From: Spirochaetaceae bacterium
Lineage (GTDB): Bacteria; Spirochaetota; Spirochaetia; DSM-27196; PWMO01
Assembly: GCA_007693325.1 (NCBI GenBank)
Contig: REDW01000104.1
Coordinates: 23,530 to 87,529 of the forward strand
Direction: 5' to 3'
Length of the DNA: 64,000 nucleotides
The notes beneath the pieces were generated by a model that was given only the letters and a program-made list of their open reading frames with translations, had not been told where the DNA came from and searched no databases. Position 1 is the first letter of the stretch. Every line of letters starts with the position of its first letter. The position numbers were made by a program, and so were the translations under genes. Positions 1-10,581 of this stretch are shown here, piece after piece.

Positions 1-876
1 TATCCTGCCGAAGGAGTCTCGCTGCGCAGCGCGACATCGGATAACGTGGTGATCATCGATACCAGCGGCGGTGCGCACAGCGTTATCGGTGAGATGGACC
101 GTCCGTCGGCCAAGGAAATGCTCTTCGATAACGCTATCTATCTGCACCGTGGCGAGCAGTACGTGGTGCTGCAGCTCGATCTGCATAACCGCCGCGCTCT
201 GGTTGAGCGCAGCAACGTCAATTACTTCACCGACGCGCTGGTCAAACGCGATATCAAGGTTCTTCACGAGGACCATCGGCAGCAGCTGTGCGGCTGCGAG
301 GCGGCTGTGGGCGACATCCTGGTACGAACGCAGGTTGCCAAGTTCAAGAAGATCCGTTTTCGCAGCCACGAGAACGTCGGCTACGGCAATATCTCGCTTC
401 CCGAAGAAGAGATGCACACCCGTGCGGTGGCAATGATCTTTGCTGAAGGCAGCGCGGCCGGCAACGCGTTGGCGCAGCTGCCGCCAACCATGATCGCTCC
501 GGCCATGACGCGCATCGGCGCGCTGATCCGCAACGTGGCTCCGTTTTTTCTGCTGTGCGACGCGCGCGACATCGGTATCGCCGAGCGCCTGCGTGACCCG
601 CATTTTGGCGCGGCGGCGCTCTACATCTACGACGCCTATCCCGGGGGATCGGGACTGGCCGAGGCGTTTGTTACTGTGATGCCCGAAGTGCTGACCGCCG
701 CGCGCGAGCTGATTGCCGGCTGCCCCTGCCGGCAGGGCTGCCCCTCGTGCGTGGGGCCACGCGACAGCGCCGAAGAGATCGACGGCGATCCCAAGCAGGC
801 GCTGGGTGCACTACTGGAGGCGTGGTTGGCGCATGCGCAACCTCTACCAAAGACTCAAACAGCAGCGCGAAGCTAG
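1..876 (+). CDS. DEAD/DEAH-box helicase C-terminus with DUF1998-like Cys motif (YprA/MrfA family), 5' end outside window
   Basis: Frame open from the left edge; C-terminal Cys cluster CPCRQGCPSCVGP typical of DUF1998/MZB; followed directly by a YprB-like exonuclease gene. Confidence 0.8.
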   Translation, partial: YPAEGVSLRSATSDNVVIIDTSGGAHSVIGEMDRPSAKEMLFDNAIYLHRGEQYVVLQLDLHNRRALVERSNVNYFTDALVKRDIKVLHEDHRQQLCGCEAAVGDILVRTQVAKFKKIRFRSHENVGYGNISLPEEEMHTRAVAMIFAEGSAAGNALAQLPPTMIAPAMTRIGALIRNVAPFFLLCDARDIGIAERLRDPHFGAAALYIYDAYPGGSGLAEAFVTVMPEVLTAARELIAGCPCRQGCPSCVGPRDSAEEIDGDPKQALGALLEAWLAHAQPLPKTQTAARS

Positions 877-2053
877 CCCCGCGCTGCCGGCCGCCGGCGC
901 CGCTGCGGCGGCCCGCGCTGTTGCACAGCCGTCTGCGGATCTCGCCGGCGAGTGGCAGCCGGTTGCGCAGCAGGTGTGGCGCGCGGTGTACCGCTCTCCG
1001 CTGCTCGGCAGCGACGCGCTGTACCGCAGCGCAGCGCACGGTGGGCTGCTGCTGGGCCCGGAGATCGATCCGCACGGCCTGTGTTTCTTTGACAGCGAGA
1101 CCACCGGTCTGTCCGGCGGCGCCGGAACCACTGTGTTTCTGCTGGCGTGCGCGCGGCTGCACGGTGCCGAGCTGGAGACAACGCTGCTGTTTCTGTCCGA
1201 CTTCTCCGGCGAGGCGTCTTTCCTGCATCTGGTACGCGATCAGCTGATGAGCGCGCAGACGCTGGTTTCGTACAACGGACGCGCCTTCGACAGCAATATC
1301 CTGCGCAATCGATTCCTGCTCAACCGCATCGACCCGCCGCACAGACCGCATATCGACCTGCTGCACCCGGCGCGGCGGTTGTTCGGCAGCCTGCTCGAGC
1401 GCTGCAGCCTGGCGGTGGTTGAACGGGATGTGCTGGGGGTAACACGCGATATCGACATCGACGGCGCGCTGATTCCAGACGTCTGGCTGCGTTTTCTCAG
1501 GAGCGGCCGAACCGGCGAGCTGCAGTCTGTTTTTGCGCACGTACGCCAGGACGTTGTGTCGCTGGTGGCGCTGCTGGCAAAAATAGAAGAACTGGTGGCG
1601 TCGCCGGACCGCGGAGGTATTGACCCGCTGCAGCGCGCGCGGCTGCTGGTGGAGTCACCGTATCGCCGCGCGGGCAGTGTGAGGCTGCGCCGCAGCGGCC
1701 TGCAGAGTTTGAGCGTCCTGGCTCGAGATCCAAGCGACCCGCGCAGCGCGATTGCGGCGCGCTACTACTGTGCGCTGCTGAAGCGCTGCGGCAACTGGGA
1801 TGTTGCTGTCCCCATCTGGCGCGATCATTTCGAGCGGCGGCGCAGCGTATGGGCCGCCATCGAACTGGCCAAGTTCTACGAGCATCGCTGCCGCGATTAT
1901 GCCGCGGCAGCCGAAACGGTAGCCCACGCCGCCGGCTGGGACCACGCGAGCGCCATGCAGCCGGAACTCACGCGCCGTCTGGAGCGCCTCGACGGCAAAC
2001 AGCGGCGTGCCAGCGGCAGCTCGGCGGTGCGCGGTCACTCCGACAGCGCCTGA
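833..2053 (+). CDS. YprB/MrfB-like RNase H-fold 3'-5' exonuclease
   Basis: DSETTGLSGGAGTTVFLLACAR exonuclease motif and SYNGRAFDSNILRNR; ATG at 833 (MRNLYQRLKQQRE) overlaps the helicase end. Confidence 0.82.
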   Translation: MRNLYQRLKQQREASPALPAAGAAAAARAVAQPSADLAGEWQPVAQQVWRAVYRSPLLGSDALYRSAAHGGLLLGPEIDPHGLCFFDSETTGLSGGAGTTVFLLACARLHGAELETTLLFLSDFSGEASFLHLVRDQLMSAQTLVSYNGRAFDSNILRNRFLLNRIDPPHRPHIDLLHPARRLFGSLLERCSLAVVERDVLGVTRDIDIDGALIPDVWLRFLRSGRTGELQSVFAHVRQDVVSLVALLAKIEELVASPDRGGIDPLQRARLLVESPYRRAGSVRLRRSGLQSLSVLARDPSDPRSAIAARYYCALLKRCGNWDVAVPIWRDHFERRRSVWAAIELAKFYEHRCRDYAAAAETVAHAAGWDHASAMQPELTRRLERLDGKQRRASGSSAVRGHSDSA

Positions 2054-3516
2054 CGGTACACGCTGAGGTAGGCGCGGGCAGTGTCTGCCAGCGGGAATCG
2101 GCGTTGCATCGCGCGCCGGCGCATGCGCACTACTGCCGCCGGATCGTTGTGCCACAGGCGCACCGCGCGGCTGACGGCGTCAAAGATCAACCAGGGCGAG
2201 GGATAGTCTATGAAGAAGCCGGTGCCGCTGTCGTTGGCTGGATTGAACTCGTCCACCGTATCGGCCAGACCGCCGGTGCGGCTGACTATCGGGATAGTGC
2301 CGTAGCGCAGCGCGTACATCTGGTTCAATCCGCACGGCTCGTAGCGCGAAGGCATCAGAAAGAAGTCCGATCCTGCCTGCACCTGGTGCGCGAGCTGCTC
2401 GCGGTAGCCGATGTTCAGGCCGAGGTTGGGGTAGCTGCGTGCCAGGTCGCGCAGGCGCTGCTCCAACAGCGGATCGCCGCTACCCATGATAGCCAGCTGC
2501 AGCGGCAGCACCTCCAGGATCCGCGGCAGAATCCCACGCCGTGGATCGCACAGTTCGTGGAAACCCTTTTGCGCCACAAGCCGGGAAACCATGCCGATCA
2601 GCGGAACGTCGTCCAGCGGCGCAAGGCCCATCTCCAATTGCAGCGTGCGCTTGGCTCGCGCCTTGTTGCTCAGATCATCGGGGCCGTAGTTGTGCGCCAG
2701 CAGCGGGTCGGTCTGCGGATCCCAGATGTTGTCATCGGTGCCGTTGATAATGCCTGTCAGCCGCGCGTGGCGGGCGCGCAACAGCCCATCCAGACCAAAA
2801 CCGTGTTCCGGGGTGGTGATCTCTTTTGCGTGCTGTGGTGAGACAGTAACCAGCGCGTCGGCACAGCTGATGCCACCCTTGAGCAGGTTGATGCGATTGC
2901 CGAACAACAGCCCCGACTCTGCGATGCGCTCGGCCGGCAGTCCGAGCGGGGGCAGGTGAGTAGTGTCTGCAATGCCCTGGTAGCCGATGTTGTGAATCGA
3001 CAGCACGCTGGCGGAAAAGCTGAACTCCGAATCTGCCTCGAGCAGCCGATTATAGACCGGCACCAGTGCAGCCGGCCAGTCGTGCGCGTGAAGTATGTCC
3101 GGGATCCAGTGCAGCGCGCGGCACAGCTGGAACGCAGCGCGACACAGCAGCGCGTAACGCTGCGGATTGTCGTGGAAGTCAGGCTGTTCGGGCGTGCCGT
3201 AGATTCCGGCGCGGTCAAACAACCGGCGATGGTCCAGGAAATAGACCCCAATCCCATCACCGTCCTGGTTGTTGGGCAGCTCTCCGCGATAAACCGCGGT
3301 CCACAGTTGCTGCGTACCCAGCGGCACACCCAGCGGGTCGGGCAGCGGTTTGAGCGTAGTGATATCGATAAAACCGTAGCGCGGTAGCAGCAAACGCACG
3401 TCGTGGCCCAGGCGCTTCAGGCCCAGACTCAACGCTGAAACGGCGTCGCCTAATCCGCCGGCTTTGGCAAAGGGTATCGCCTCGCTGCATATCATAAGGA
3501 TCTTCAGGCTGCTCAC
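2035..3516 (-). CDS. glgA: glycogen/starch synthase (ADP-glucose, GT5)
   Basis: N-term KILMICSEAIPFAKAGGLGDAV, HAHDWPAALVP, PSRYEPCGLNQMYALRYGTIPIV. Confidence 0.95.
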   Translation of the reverse strand: MSSLKILMICSEAIPFAKAGGLGDAVSALSLGLKRLGHDVRLLLPRYGFIDITTLKPLPDPLGVPLGTQQLWTAVYRGELPNNQDGDGIGVYFLDHRRLFDRAGIYGTPEQPDFHDNPQRYALLCRAAFQLCRALHWIPDILHAHDWPAALVPVYNRLLEADSEFSFSASVLSIHNIGYQGIADTTHLPPLGLPAERIAESGLLFGNRINLLKGGISCADALVTVSPQHAKEITTPEHGFGLDGLLRARHARLTGIINGTDDNIWDPQTDPLLAHNYGPDDLSNKARAKRTLQLEMGLAPLDDVPLIGMVSRLVAQKGFHELCDPRRGILPRILEVLPLQLAIMGSGDPLLEQRLRDLARSYPNLGLNIGYREQLAHQVQAGSDFFLMPSRYEPCGLNQMYALRYGTIPIVSRTGGLADTVDEFNPANDSGTGFFIDYPSPWLIFDAVSRAVRLWHNDPAAVVRMRRRAMQRRFPLADTARAYLSVYRQALSE

Positions 3517-3532
3517 CGCTCTACTCCTGTGG

Positions 3533-4387
3533 TCAATTGTAGTAGCTGATTCTGAAGCTATCGCGGGTTACAAAACCCATCTGCTTGTAGATGTGTATCG
3601 CCGCCTGATTGGACGGTTTGACAAACAGACTGAGGCGCCGCTGCGCCTCACAGCTAGTACGCGTCAGTTCTGCCATCAGCGCGCGCGACACTCCGCGATT
3701 GCGGTACTCTTTGAGCGTGAATACCCCACCAACCTGGTCGTAGCTGAAGCCGCGAGCGTTGGTCCCGGCCATGGCTATCGGTTCACCATCGATATGCGCC
3801 AGATAGGTCTGTTGTGTTCGCAGCCGCGCGCGCAGACCACGCAGTGTCGCCGCGCTGTTGATTGTCCGTCCCGGGAGCAGGACCTCTTCGATTTCGTAGC
3901 ACAACTGCAGCGGGGCCAGACGTTCGCTGTCGGTCTGGTCGGCACGGCGGATCTGAAACCAGTCGGCCGCAGCGGCCGTCTCGGGTTGCAGGCGCTCACG
4001 GACCATCAGCAGGTAGTCCACCGTGTGAGTGGGCCGCCGCGGCAGCAGCGATTCCAGCAGCCGAACATCGGCGCCGGCGCCCATGATCATCGCGTTGCTC
4101 AGCGAACCGCGGCGCAAACGCTCGGCCAGCTGGGTGGTCAACCGTGGTTGCCACTGCTGCCGCGGCAGACACGGCAGCAAGACCCCTGAGATGGTCTGCA
4201 GAATAGCGCCGGCAACGCGCTGGTCCTCATCGCGGTAATAGATGATGCGTTCGCGTACGCGCGGCGGCAGCTGCAGCCGTCCCTCGCGCAGCAGCCGTTC
4301 ACTGAATGCCACGCAGGCCCACTCACGACTCCTGAGGAGCGCGCAAACCTCGTGCAACTCTTTCTCACGCGCTGTATACCACCGCAT
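3533..4387 (-). CDS. GNAT-family N-acetyltransferase
   Basis: C-terminal GGVFTLKEYRNRGVSRALMAEL...KPSNQAAIHIYKQMGF acetyl-CoA binding pattern. Confidence 0.8.
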   Translation of the reverse strand: MRWYTAREKELHEVCALLRSREWACVAFSERLLREGRLQLPPRVRERIIYYRDEDQRVAGAILQTISGVLLPCLPRQQWQPRLTTQLAERLRRGSLSNAMIMGAGADVRLLESLLPRRPTHTVDYLLMVRERLQPETAAAADWFQIRRADQTDSERLAPLQLCYEIEEVLLPGRTINSAATLRGLRARLRTQQTYLAHIDGEPIAMAGTNARGFSYDQVGGVFTLKEYRNRGVSRALMAELTRTSCEAQRRLSLFVKPSNQAAIHIYKQMGFVTRDSFRISYYN

Positions 4388-4399
4388 AGGTTCTGTGAC

Positions 4400-6115
4400 C
4401 TACCGATCGGAGGAGTTATGCAGATCGATCGGCAATATGCCTTCGGCGTGCAGTTGGCCCGAGAGCGCTGCAAACCCGGCGTGATACGAATCGCGTCCCC
4501 ATCCGTAGACCGCCAGTGCGGTATCCACCCAGCTGAAGCTTCTCAAATAGCTCGGTGAGAGCACCGAAAAAAGGATCAGCTCTACGTCGCTGTGGCGCAG
4601 GTCATCGGCCAGCATAACCGTTGCCGGATCCGACAGGCAGAAGATCACCGTATCGTAGCGCTCCGCAACGCGGCGGAACTCCAGCCGCTCCTGGGCGCTG
4701 GCGCGATAGACGGTTGCGGTTGAAAGGCGGTAGTGCGCTGCGCCGGGAAACTGCGCCGAGCCCTCGCGCAGGAAGTCGCCGAATCGGCCGGCCAGCAGAA
4801 TACGTTCATTGGAGCGCGGTTGCAGCGGTATGCGCGCCGCTGCGGTTATCGTGACGCTGCGGTAGGCGTGATCGGCAAAAAAGCTGCCGGCGTCCGGATG
4901 CGGCACGTGCGCTGCCACCGTTGCCGGATCAGGATCCAGCGGTACCCGGTCTTCGGGTTTCAGATAGCGCAGCTTGGTGCGCAGGATGCGCCGTACCGAC
5001 GCGTCGATGGTGCGGCGGAATTCGGGGCGCTCGCGGTAGGCCGAGTAGATTGTATGCCAGATCTGGTCATTCAACGCCGGTGTACGCGAGAGCATGATCA
5101 TGTCGCTGCCGGCCTCGAGGGCAAGCAGGCACAGTTCGGCAAAACTGCGCCCGGTCTCTCTTCCGTACTGGTACACCGCACCCATGTAGAGCTCATCGGT
5201 AATGACTATTCCTTCAAAACCCATCTGAGAGCGCAGCAGATCGCGCTTGAAGTAGGACGACAGCGATGCAGGGGTCCCGTTACCGCTGACGCGCGGAAAA
5301 CTGAGATGACCGCTCAGCAGCGCCGGGATGCCTTCGCGAATCAGCATGCGGTAGGGCACCAGGTCGCGGTTCCAGACGGCGTCAAAGTCGTCATGGATCA
5401 CCGGCAGGCTGCCGTGAGAGTCCTCAGCCGCGTTGCCGTGCCCGGGAAAGTGCTTGGCGGTTGCGATAACGCGCTGCTGCTGCATGCCGCGGAAGAACGC
5501 GCTACCCAGCACGGCGGTCTCGATCGGGTCCGAGGAGAAGGCGCGTGGGCCGATTACGTAGTCGTCGAGGTTCACGTAGACATCAACGGTAGGTGCAAAG
5601 TTCATATTGATTCCCAGCGCACGCAGTTCGGCGCCGATGAAGTAGCCGGTCTGGTAGGCATCCTGCGGCAGCCCGGTTGCCCCCAGCGCCATATTGCCGG
5701 GAGTCATGGAGGTAGTACCGCGCACGTGGCGCACCCAGCCCCCTTCCTGATCGGTAGCGACAAACAACGGAATACCGTGGCCGCCGCTGGCGGCTGCTTC
5801 ACGCTGCAGCTGAGAAATGCTGCGCGCCAGCACCGCGAGATCATTGGAATTCCAGCCGAAAACCTTGACTCCGCCGATATTGCGGCGCCGAATCCACTGC
5901 AGAATCTCGCGGCTGGGCTCTTCGGTTGCCCACCCGACCAGGAACACCTGGCTGACAATCTCTTCTGCCGACATCGAGGCCATCAGCCGGTCGATGACCT
6001 GCTCCTCGGCTTCGTCGAGCCAGAAGGTTGCGGCGGTCTCAGCGCCAAGTGGCGCAGCAGCGGCGGCCAGCAGCAGGATCAACGGCAGAAACAGGGATGC
6101 AGGACGAAGATTCAT
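4400..6115 (-). CDS. glycoside hydrolase family 3 (beta-N-acetylhexosaminidase-like), secreted
   Basis: Signal peptide; ATDQEGGWVRHV, IATAKHFPGHGNAAEDSHGSLPVI, IVITDELYMGAV motifs. Confidence 0.9.
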   Translation of the reverse strand: MNLRPASLFLPLILLLAAAAAPLGAETAATFWLDEAEEQVIDRLMASMSAEEIVSQVFLVGWATEEPSREILQWIRRRNIGGVKVFGWNSNDLAVLARSISQLQREAAASGGHGIPLFVATDQEGGWVRHVRGTTSMTPGNMALGATGLPQDAYQTGYFIGAELRALGINMNFAPTVDVYVNLDDYVIGPRAFSSDPIETAVLGSAFFRGMQQQRVIATAKHFPGHGNAAEDSHGSLPVIHDDFDAVWNRDLVPYRMLIREGIPALLSGHLSFPRVSGNGTPASLSSYFKRDLLRSQMGFEGIVITDELYMGAVYQYGRETGRSFAELCLLALEAGSDMIMLSRTPALNDQIWHTIYSAYRERPEFRRTIDASVRRILRTKLRYLKPEDRVPLDPDPATVAAHVPHPDAGSFFADHAYRSVTITAAARIPLQPRSNERILLAGRFGDFLREGSAQFPGAAHYRLSTATVYRASAQERLEFRRVAERYDTVIFCLSDPATVMLADDLRHSDVELILFSVLSPSYLRSFSWVDTALAVYGWGRDSYHAGFAALSGQLHAEGILPIDLHNSSDR

Positions 6116-6235
6116 GATGCGTGAGCTCCAGAGAACTGATTCCGGCTTGGATTGTAGCCCAAATTGCTGCAGGCGGTAAAGGCGCCGGCTTAATGTGGAG
6201 CGCTAAAACGCCGATGATAGACAAGAGGATGGACC

Positions 6236-6739
6236 ATGAGAAGCGTACAAGAGAAGCTTGAGTTGTTGAGTAGCGTGCTGGTGCAGGAAATTCAGCTGTT
6301 GGATGCGTTGGCTGAACGCGAACGCGTTCTGCAGAGCCATCTGCTCGATCGCGACTGGCAGGAACTGCAGCGGGTGATCGACGAGATGACCGAGCTGTCG
6401 GAGAGAATCCAGCAGGCCGAAAACGCGCGATCGGACAGTTTTGACGCGTTGCGCCTTACTCTCGGCCTTGGAGAGAAAACCGGATTTCCCGAGCTGATCT
6501 CACGGCTGGACGAAGAATCTGCCGGCCGCCTGCGAACCCTCTACCGCAGTCTCAAAGTGTCGGTAATGCGCATTCGCAGCCTGACCGGCGGGATCGATGC
6601 CTACGTTGCCTCGAGCACTGCTACCATGCGGTCATTTCTGGAAGAGTGCTCGCCACAGCATCGCGGAACTATCTACCGCAAGGATGGCAACGCCGGCAAC
6701 AGAGGGCAGCACGCGGTAGTAGTGGACCGCCACTTGTAG
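6236..6739 (+). CDS. flgN: FlgN-like flagellar export chaperone
   Basis: 167-aa helical protein directly upstream of flgK. Confidence 0.75.
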   Translation: MRSVQEKLELLSSVLVQEIQLLDALAERERVLQSHLLDRDWQELQRVIDEMTELSERIQQAENARSDSFDALRLTLGLGEKTGFPELISRLDEESAGRLRTLYRSLKVSVMRIRSLTGGIDAYVASSTATMRSFLEECSPQHRGTIYRKDGNAGNRGQHAVVVDRHL

Positions 6740-6749
6740 GGGAGGGCGT

Positions 6750-8624
6750 ATGCAATCGACCTTTTCCGGTATCGAGATCGGTAAGCGCGGGCTATTCGCG
6801 CACCAGATCGCGCTCAATACCGCCGGCCACAACCTGAGTAACGCCTCTACCGAGGGCTACAGTCGCCAACGGGTGGAGCTGCGCGCGTTTCACGCTATCG
6901 ACCGCCCGCAGCTCAATCGCGCCGAGCGACCGGGCCAGATCGGGCAGGGAGTTGAAGTGGCACGCATCGAACGCGTGCGCGACCGCCTGCTGGAGGGCCG
7001 CATTATCGCGCAGGCGCACGAGGAAGGCTACTGGCAGATGCGCGACAAGTACGTGATGATGCTCGAGCAAGTCTATAACGAGCCCACTGAGCACTCGGTG
7101 CGCAATCTGATGGACCGCTTCTGGGACAGCTGGCAGGAGCTGTCGATCTTCCCGGATCAGATGGCCGCACGACGCGCGGTGGCCGAGCGCGGCGAAGCGC
7201 TGATGGAAGGTATCCAGCTGCGTTACCACAGCCTGGACCGTATCCGCACCATGCTCAATGACGAAGTGCGCGCCGGCGTGGGACAGGTTAACGAAATTAT
7301 CCGCGAGATCGCGGCACTGAACAACGAAATCGTCAAGGTGCAGGCCGCCGGGGACGAGCCCAACGACCTCTACGACCGCCGCGACCTGCTGATCAATCGC
7401 CTCTCCTCAAAGATCAACATCACCATCGATGACCGCAATCCCGATGAGTTCAGCATCTATACCAGCGGGTTTCACATCGTCCAGGGACGCATCGCGCGGC
7501 CGTTTGAGGCGGTGCCTGTGCCCGAGAACGACGGCTACTCCAACGTGGTTTGGTCGCACTCCGGCGAAGTGGCGCATTTTCGCGGCGGCACGCTGGCTTC
7601 TGTTCTCGAGCTGCGCGATGTCGACGTACGTCGCGAAGTGCAGAAGCTCGATAATATGACAATCAACTTCGTTGACCTTGTCAACGAAGTACATCGCGAC
7701 GGCTACGGATTGACCGCAGAAACCGGTCTCGACTTCTTTGTCGAGTATCCGGCGGTGCTCAATGCGCTGGGCAACTACGATCGCAGCGGTGACGGTGCGT
7801 TTGACTCTACCTACCTGTTCCGCTTGAGCGGTGCCAATTCGCTGCGCTCGGAGGAGCAGATCGGTCTGCAGGGAACGCTGACGCTGGCCGGGCCAAACGG
7901 AAACCTCGATATTGACTACTTCCCAACCGATACGGTCAACGATCTGATTGCGCGTATCAACAATTCGGGCGCCGAGGTTGTGGCGCGGCTCGACCGCGAC
8001 GGGCACCTGATGCTCAAGGGCACACCTGCCGCAGAGGTGGAGAATCCCGACTTCGTGATCCGCCACGTGGAAGACTCCGGGCAGTTCCTTGTAGGCTACA
8101 GCGGTATCCTGGCAGCTCCCGGAGCCGCCGGTGCCTACAGCTGGGAACAGTCCGACGCCGTTGACCTGCTGCGCGATGACGGCCGTTTTGCCGTTGCGCC
8201 GCTGCAGAATCCTTCAGCGTGGATTGACATGAACCCGGCGATCCGCAATGAGCCCGCGCGTATTGCGGCGGCCTTTGGTACGCCCGATCAACCGGGAGTG
8301 GTTGGTGACGGCGACGCGGCGCTGGAAATCGCGGGGCTGCGCAACAGGCCGGTAATGGTCGGGCAGATTGCTACCTTTGATGACTACTTTGCCGACACCG
8401 TGGCCGAGGTAGGTCTGAAGGGCGAAGAGGCAGATCTGGCGCTGCGCACGCAGGAAGCGATTATGAAGGACCTGCGCGACACGCGTGAGTCAATCAGCGG
8501 AGTCAACGTGGACGAGGAGCTGGCGCAGATGATCAAGTTCCAGCACGGCTACAACGCCGCGGCGCGCTTCATCACCTACGTTGATCGAATGCTGGATACC
8601 ATTATCAACCGACTGGGGGTTTAG
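6750..8624 (+). CDS. flgK: flagellar hook-associated protein 1
   Basis: FSGIEIGKRGLFAHQIALNTAGHNLSNASTEGYSRQRVEL; C-term VNVDEELAQMIKFQHGYNAAARFITYVDRMLDTIINRLGV. Confidence 0.97.
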   Translation: MQSTFSGIEIGKRGLFAHQIALNTAGHNLSNASTEGYSRQRVELRAFHAIDRPQLNRAERPGQIGQGVEVARIERVRDRLLEGRIIAQAHEEGYWQMRDKYVMMLEQVYNEPTEHSVRNLMDRFWDSWQELSIFPDQMAARRAVAERGEALMEGIQLRYHSLDRIRTMLNDEVRAGVGQVNEIIREIAALNNEIVKVQAAGDEPNDLYDRRDLLINRLSSKINITIDDRNPDEFSIYTSGFHIVQGRIARPFEAVPVPENDGYSNVVWSHSGEVAHFRGGTLASVLELRDVDVRREVQKLDNMTINFVDLVNEVHRDGYGLTAETGLDFFVEYPAVLNALGNYDRSGDGAFDSTYLFRLSGANSLRSEEQIGLQGTLTLAGPNGNLDIDYFPTDTVNDLIARINNSGAEVVARLDRDGHLMLKGTPAAEVENPDFVIRHVEDSGQFLVGYSGILAAPGAAGAYSWEQSDAVDLLRDDGRFAVAPLQNPSAWIDMNPAIRNEPARIAAAFGTPDQPGVVGDGDAALEIAGLRNRPVMVGQIATFDDYFADTVAEVGLKGEEADLALRTQEAIMKDLRDTRESISGVNVDEELAQMIKFQHGYNAAARFITYVDRMLDTIINRLGV

Positions 8625-8627
8625 GCA

Positions 8628-9875
8628 ATGTTTCGCATCAGTACCAATATGCCCAACGACAACATGCAGTATCATACACGCCGTCGTGAGCATATGATGA
8701 ACCAGGTTCAGAATCAGATGGCGTCGCAGTCGCGGATTCAGAATCTGCGCGACGCCCCGCTGGCTGCGGCGCACTCGACGCGTTACCAGTCGTACCTGAC
8801 GCGGCTGAACCGGTTTTCCGACAACATCCGCTACGCACAGGACAATTACCGTGTTGCAGAGGGCTATATGAAACAGGGCGTAGACATGCTGCAGCGTATT
8901 CGCGAGCTGGCAATCCAGGGTGCCCACGGCACCTATTCGGGCGACGACATGCGCCAGATGGCCAACGAGGTCGACGAGCTGCTGCGCGAGTTTGTGGAGA
9001 TTGCCAACGGCCGCAACGGTGACGGAACCATGCTGTTTTCCGGCAAGAAGAGCAAGACCGTCCCGTTCCGTGTCATCGAGGGCAACGTCGACGGCGCCGC
9101 GGGATCGGTGATAACCTCGGTTGACTACGTGGGCGACATCGGAGAACGGCAGACCGAGATTGCCGAAAACTCCTACATAGAGCTTAACTTCCCCGGCAAC
9201 CAGGTGTTCTGGGCCGAGAACCAGCAGATCTACTCATCGGTTGATTCCGACGGCTATACCGTGCCGCAGGACGGCACGATCTACATCGACGATGTGCCGA
9301 TCGAGCTGAATGCCGGTGACAACATCTTTTCTATCATCAGCAAGATCAACGACTCACCTGCGGCGGTCCGGGCCCGGCTCGATCCGGTGCAGAACTCGCT
9401 GATTCTTGAGACCACCTCACCGCACCAGCTGTGGGTGCGCGACGGCGCCGACAGCAGCGTCATGCAGGACCTCGGTATCATCGGTAACGCCGATGCGTCA
9501 CCCCCGGGCAATATTGCGCCAACCGCAACTGTGTTTGGTGGTTCGCTGTTCGACTCGGTTATCGCACTGCGTGACGCCCTCTACCAGGGCGACAGCCTGG
9601 ACGTTGGCGGTGGTGCCCTGCAGGGAATTGACAGTGCGCTGGACAACCTGTTGTCCAATCTGGGGCGGCTGGGAGCCAAAGATTCGCGTCTGGAGCACGC
9701 CTACCTGCGCACCGAATTCGAAATACCGCAGATTGGCAAGCTCAACTCAAATGAAACAGATATCGACATGGCGCAGGCTATAACCAACCTGCGCATGCTC
9801 GAATACACCCATCGCGCGGCGCTTGCAACCGCGGCGCGAGTGATTCAACCAACGCTGCTGGACTTCCTGAGGTAG
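8628..9875 (+). CDS. flgL: flagellar hook-associated protein 3
   Basis: Flagellin-like N and C termini; adjacent to flgK. Confidence 0.95.
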   Translation: MFRISTNMPNDNMQYHTRRREHMMNQVQNQMASQSRIQNLRDAPLAAAHSTRYQSYLTRLNRFSDNIRYAQDNYRVAEGYMKQGVDMLQRIRELAIQGAHGTYSGDDMRQMANEVDELLREFVEIANGRNGDGTMLFSGKKSKTVPFRVIEGNVDGAAGSVITSVDYVGDIGERQTEIAENSYIELNFPGNQVFWAENQQIYSSVDSDGYTVPQDGTIYIDDVPIELNAGDNIFSIISKINDSPAAVRARLDPVQNSLILETTSPHQLWVRDGADSSVMQDLGIIGNADASPPGNIAPTATVFGGSLFDSVIALRDALYQGDSLDVGGGALQGIDSALDNLLSNLGRLGAKDSRLEHAYLRTEFEIPQIGKLNSNETDIDMAQAITNLRMLEYTHRAALATAARVIQPTLLDFLR

Positions 9876-9877
9876 GC

Positions 9878-10312
9878 ATGATAATTGAAACCAAAGCTTA
9901 CGGACCGGTCGAGGTTGCCGAGAAGCAGCTGGTGCGCTTCCCTGACGGCCTCTACGGCTTTGAACAGCACACCGAGTTCGGTCTGCTGGACGCGCACAGT
10001 CCGCCGTTCTACTGGCTGCAGAGCACGCACGACCGCGAGGTTGCGTTTATCCTGGTCAATCCGTACCTGTTCCGTCCGGACTACGTGCTGGATATTGCCG
10101 CAGATGACCTGGAGGAGATCGGCTCGCCGGGTGAAGACGATATTCTGGTGTTCGCGATTCTCACTATCCCCGCCGAGGGCGAGGCTACCGCAAATCTGCA
10201 GGGGCCGCTGGTAATCAACCGCAGCCGGCGCATCGGCAAGCAGTCGATCTCACTCGATGCCCGATGGAAGACCAAACACTCCATCGTCTCAGAAATGACG
10301 AGGTCCGACTGA
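9878..10312 (+). CDS. fliW: flagellar assembly factor FliW
   Basis: [21 protein letters not shown]...[13 protein letters not shown]; stop overlaps csrA start. Confidence 0.96.
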   Translation: MIIETKAYGPVEVAEKQLVRFPDGLYGFEQHTEFGLLDAHSPPFYWLQSTHDREVAFILVNPYLFRPDYVLDIAADDLEEIGSPGEDDILVFAILTIPAEGEATANLQGPLVINRSRRIGKQSISLDARWKTKHSIVSEMTRSD

Positions 10313-10581
10313 TGCTGATTCTGGCACGAAAACTGAACGAGAGCATCGTGATCGCCGGTGATATAGAAGTATCGGTGATCGATATCCGCGGTGACCAGGT
10401 GAAGCTCGGGATCAACGCGCCGAGGCACGTCAAAGTATACCGACGCGAGGTCTACGAAGCAATTCAGGAAGAGAATCGCCAGGCGGCCGGTGCGCGCGCT
10501 ATCCCGCCGGAGCTGGATGCGCTCTTTGGAGCCCCGCGCGACGACAGCAAATCGTCTAGCGGCGGCGGCGAGGAGTCGTGA
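10312..10581 (+). CDS. csrA: carbon storage regulator CsrA
   Basis: [55 protein letters not shown]. Confidence 0.97.
   Translation: MLILARKLNESIVIAGDIEVSVIDIRGDQVKLGINAPRHVKVYRREVYEAIQEENRQAAGARAIPPELDALFGAPRDDSKSSSGGGEES

Noticed and set aside
4733-6124. 463-aa plus-strand ORF opposite the GH3 gene
   Set aside because: Antisense shadow ORF; GH3 motifs are clear on the minus strand
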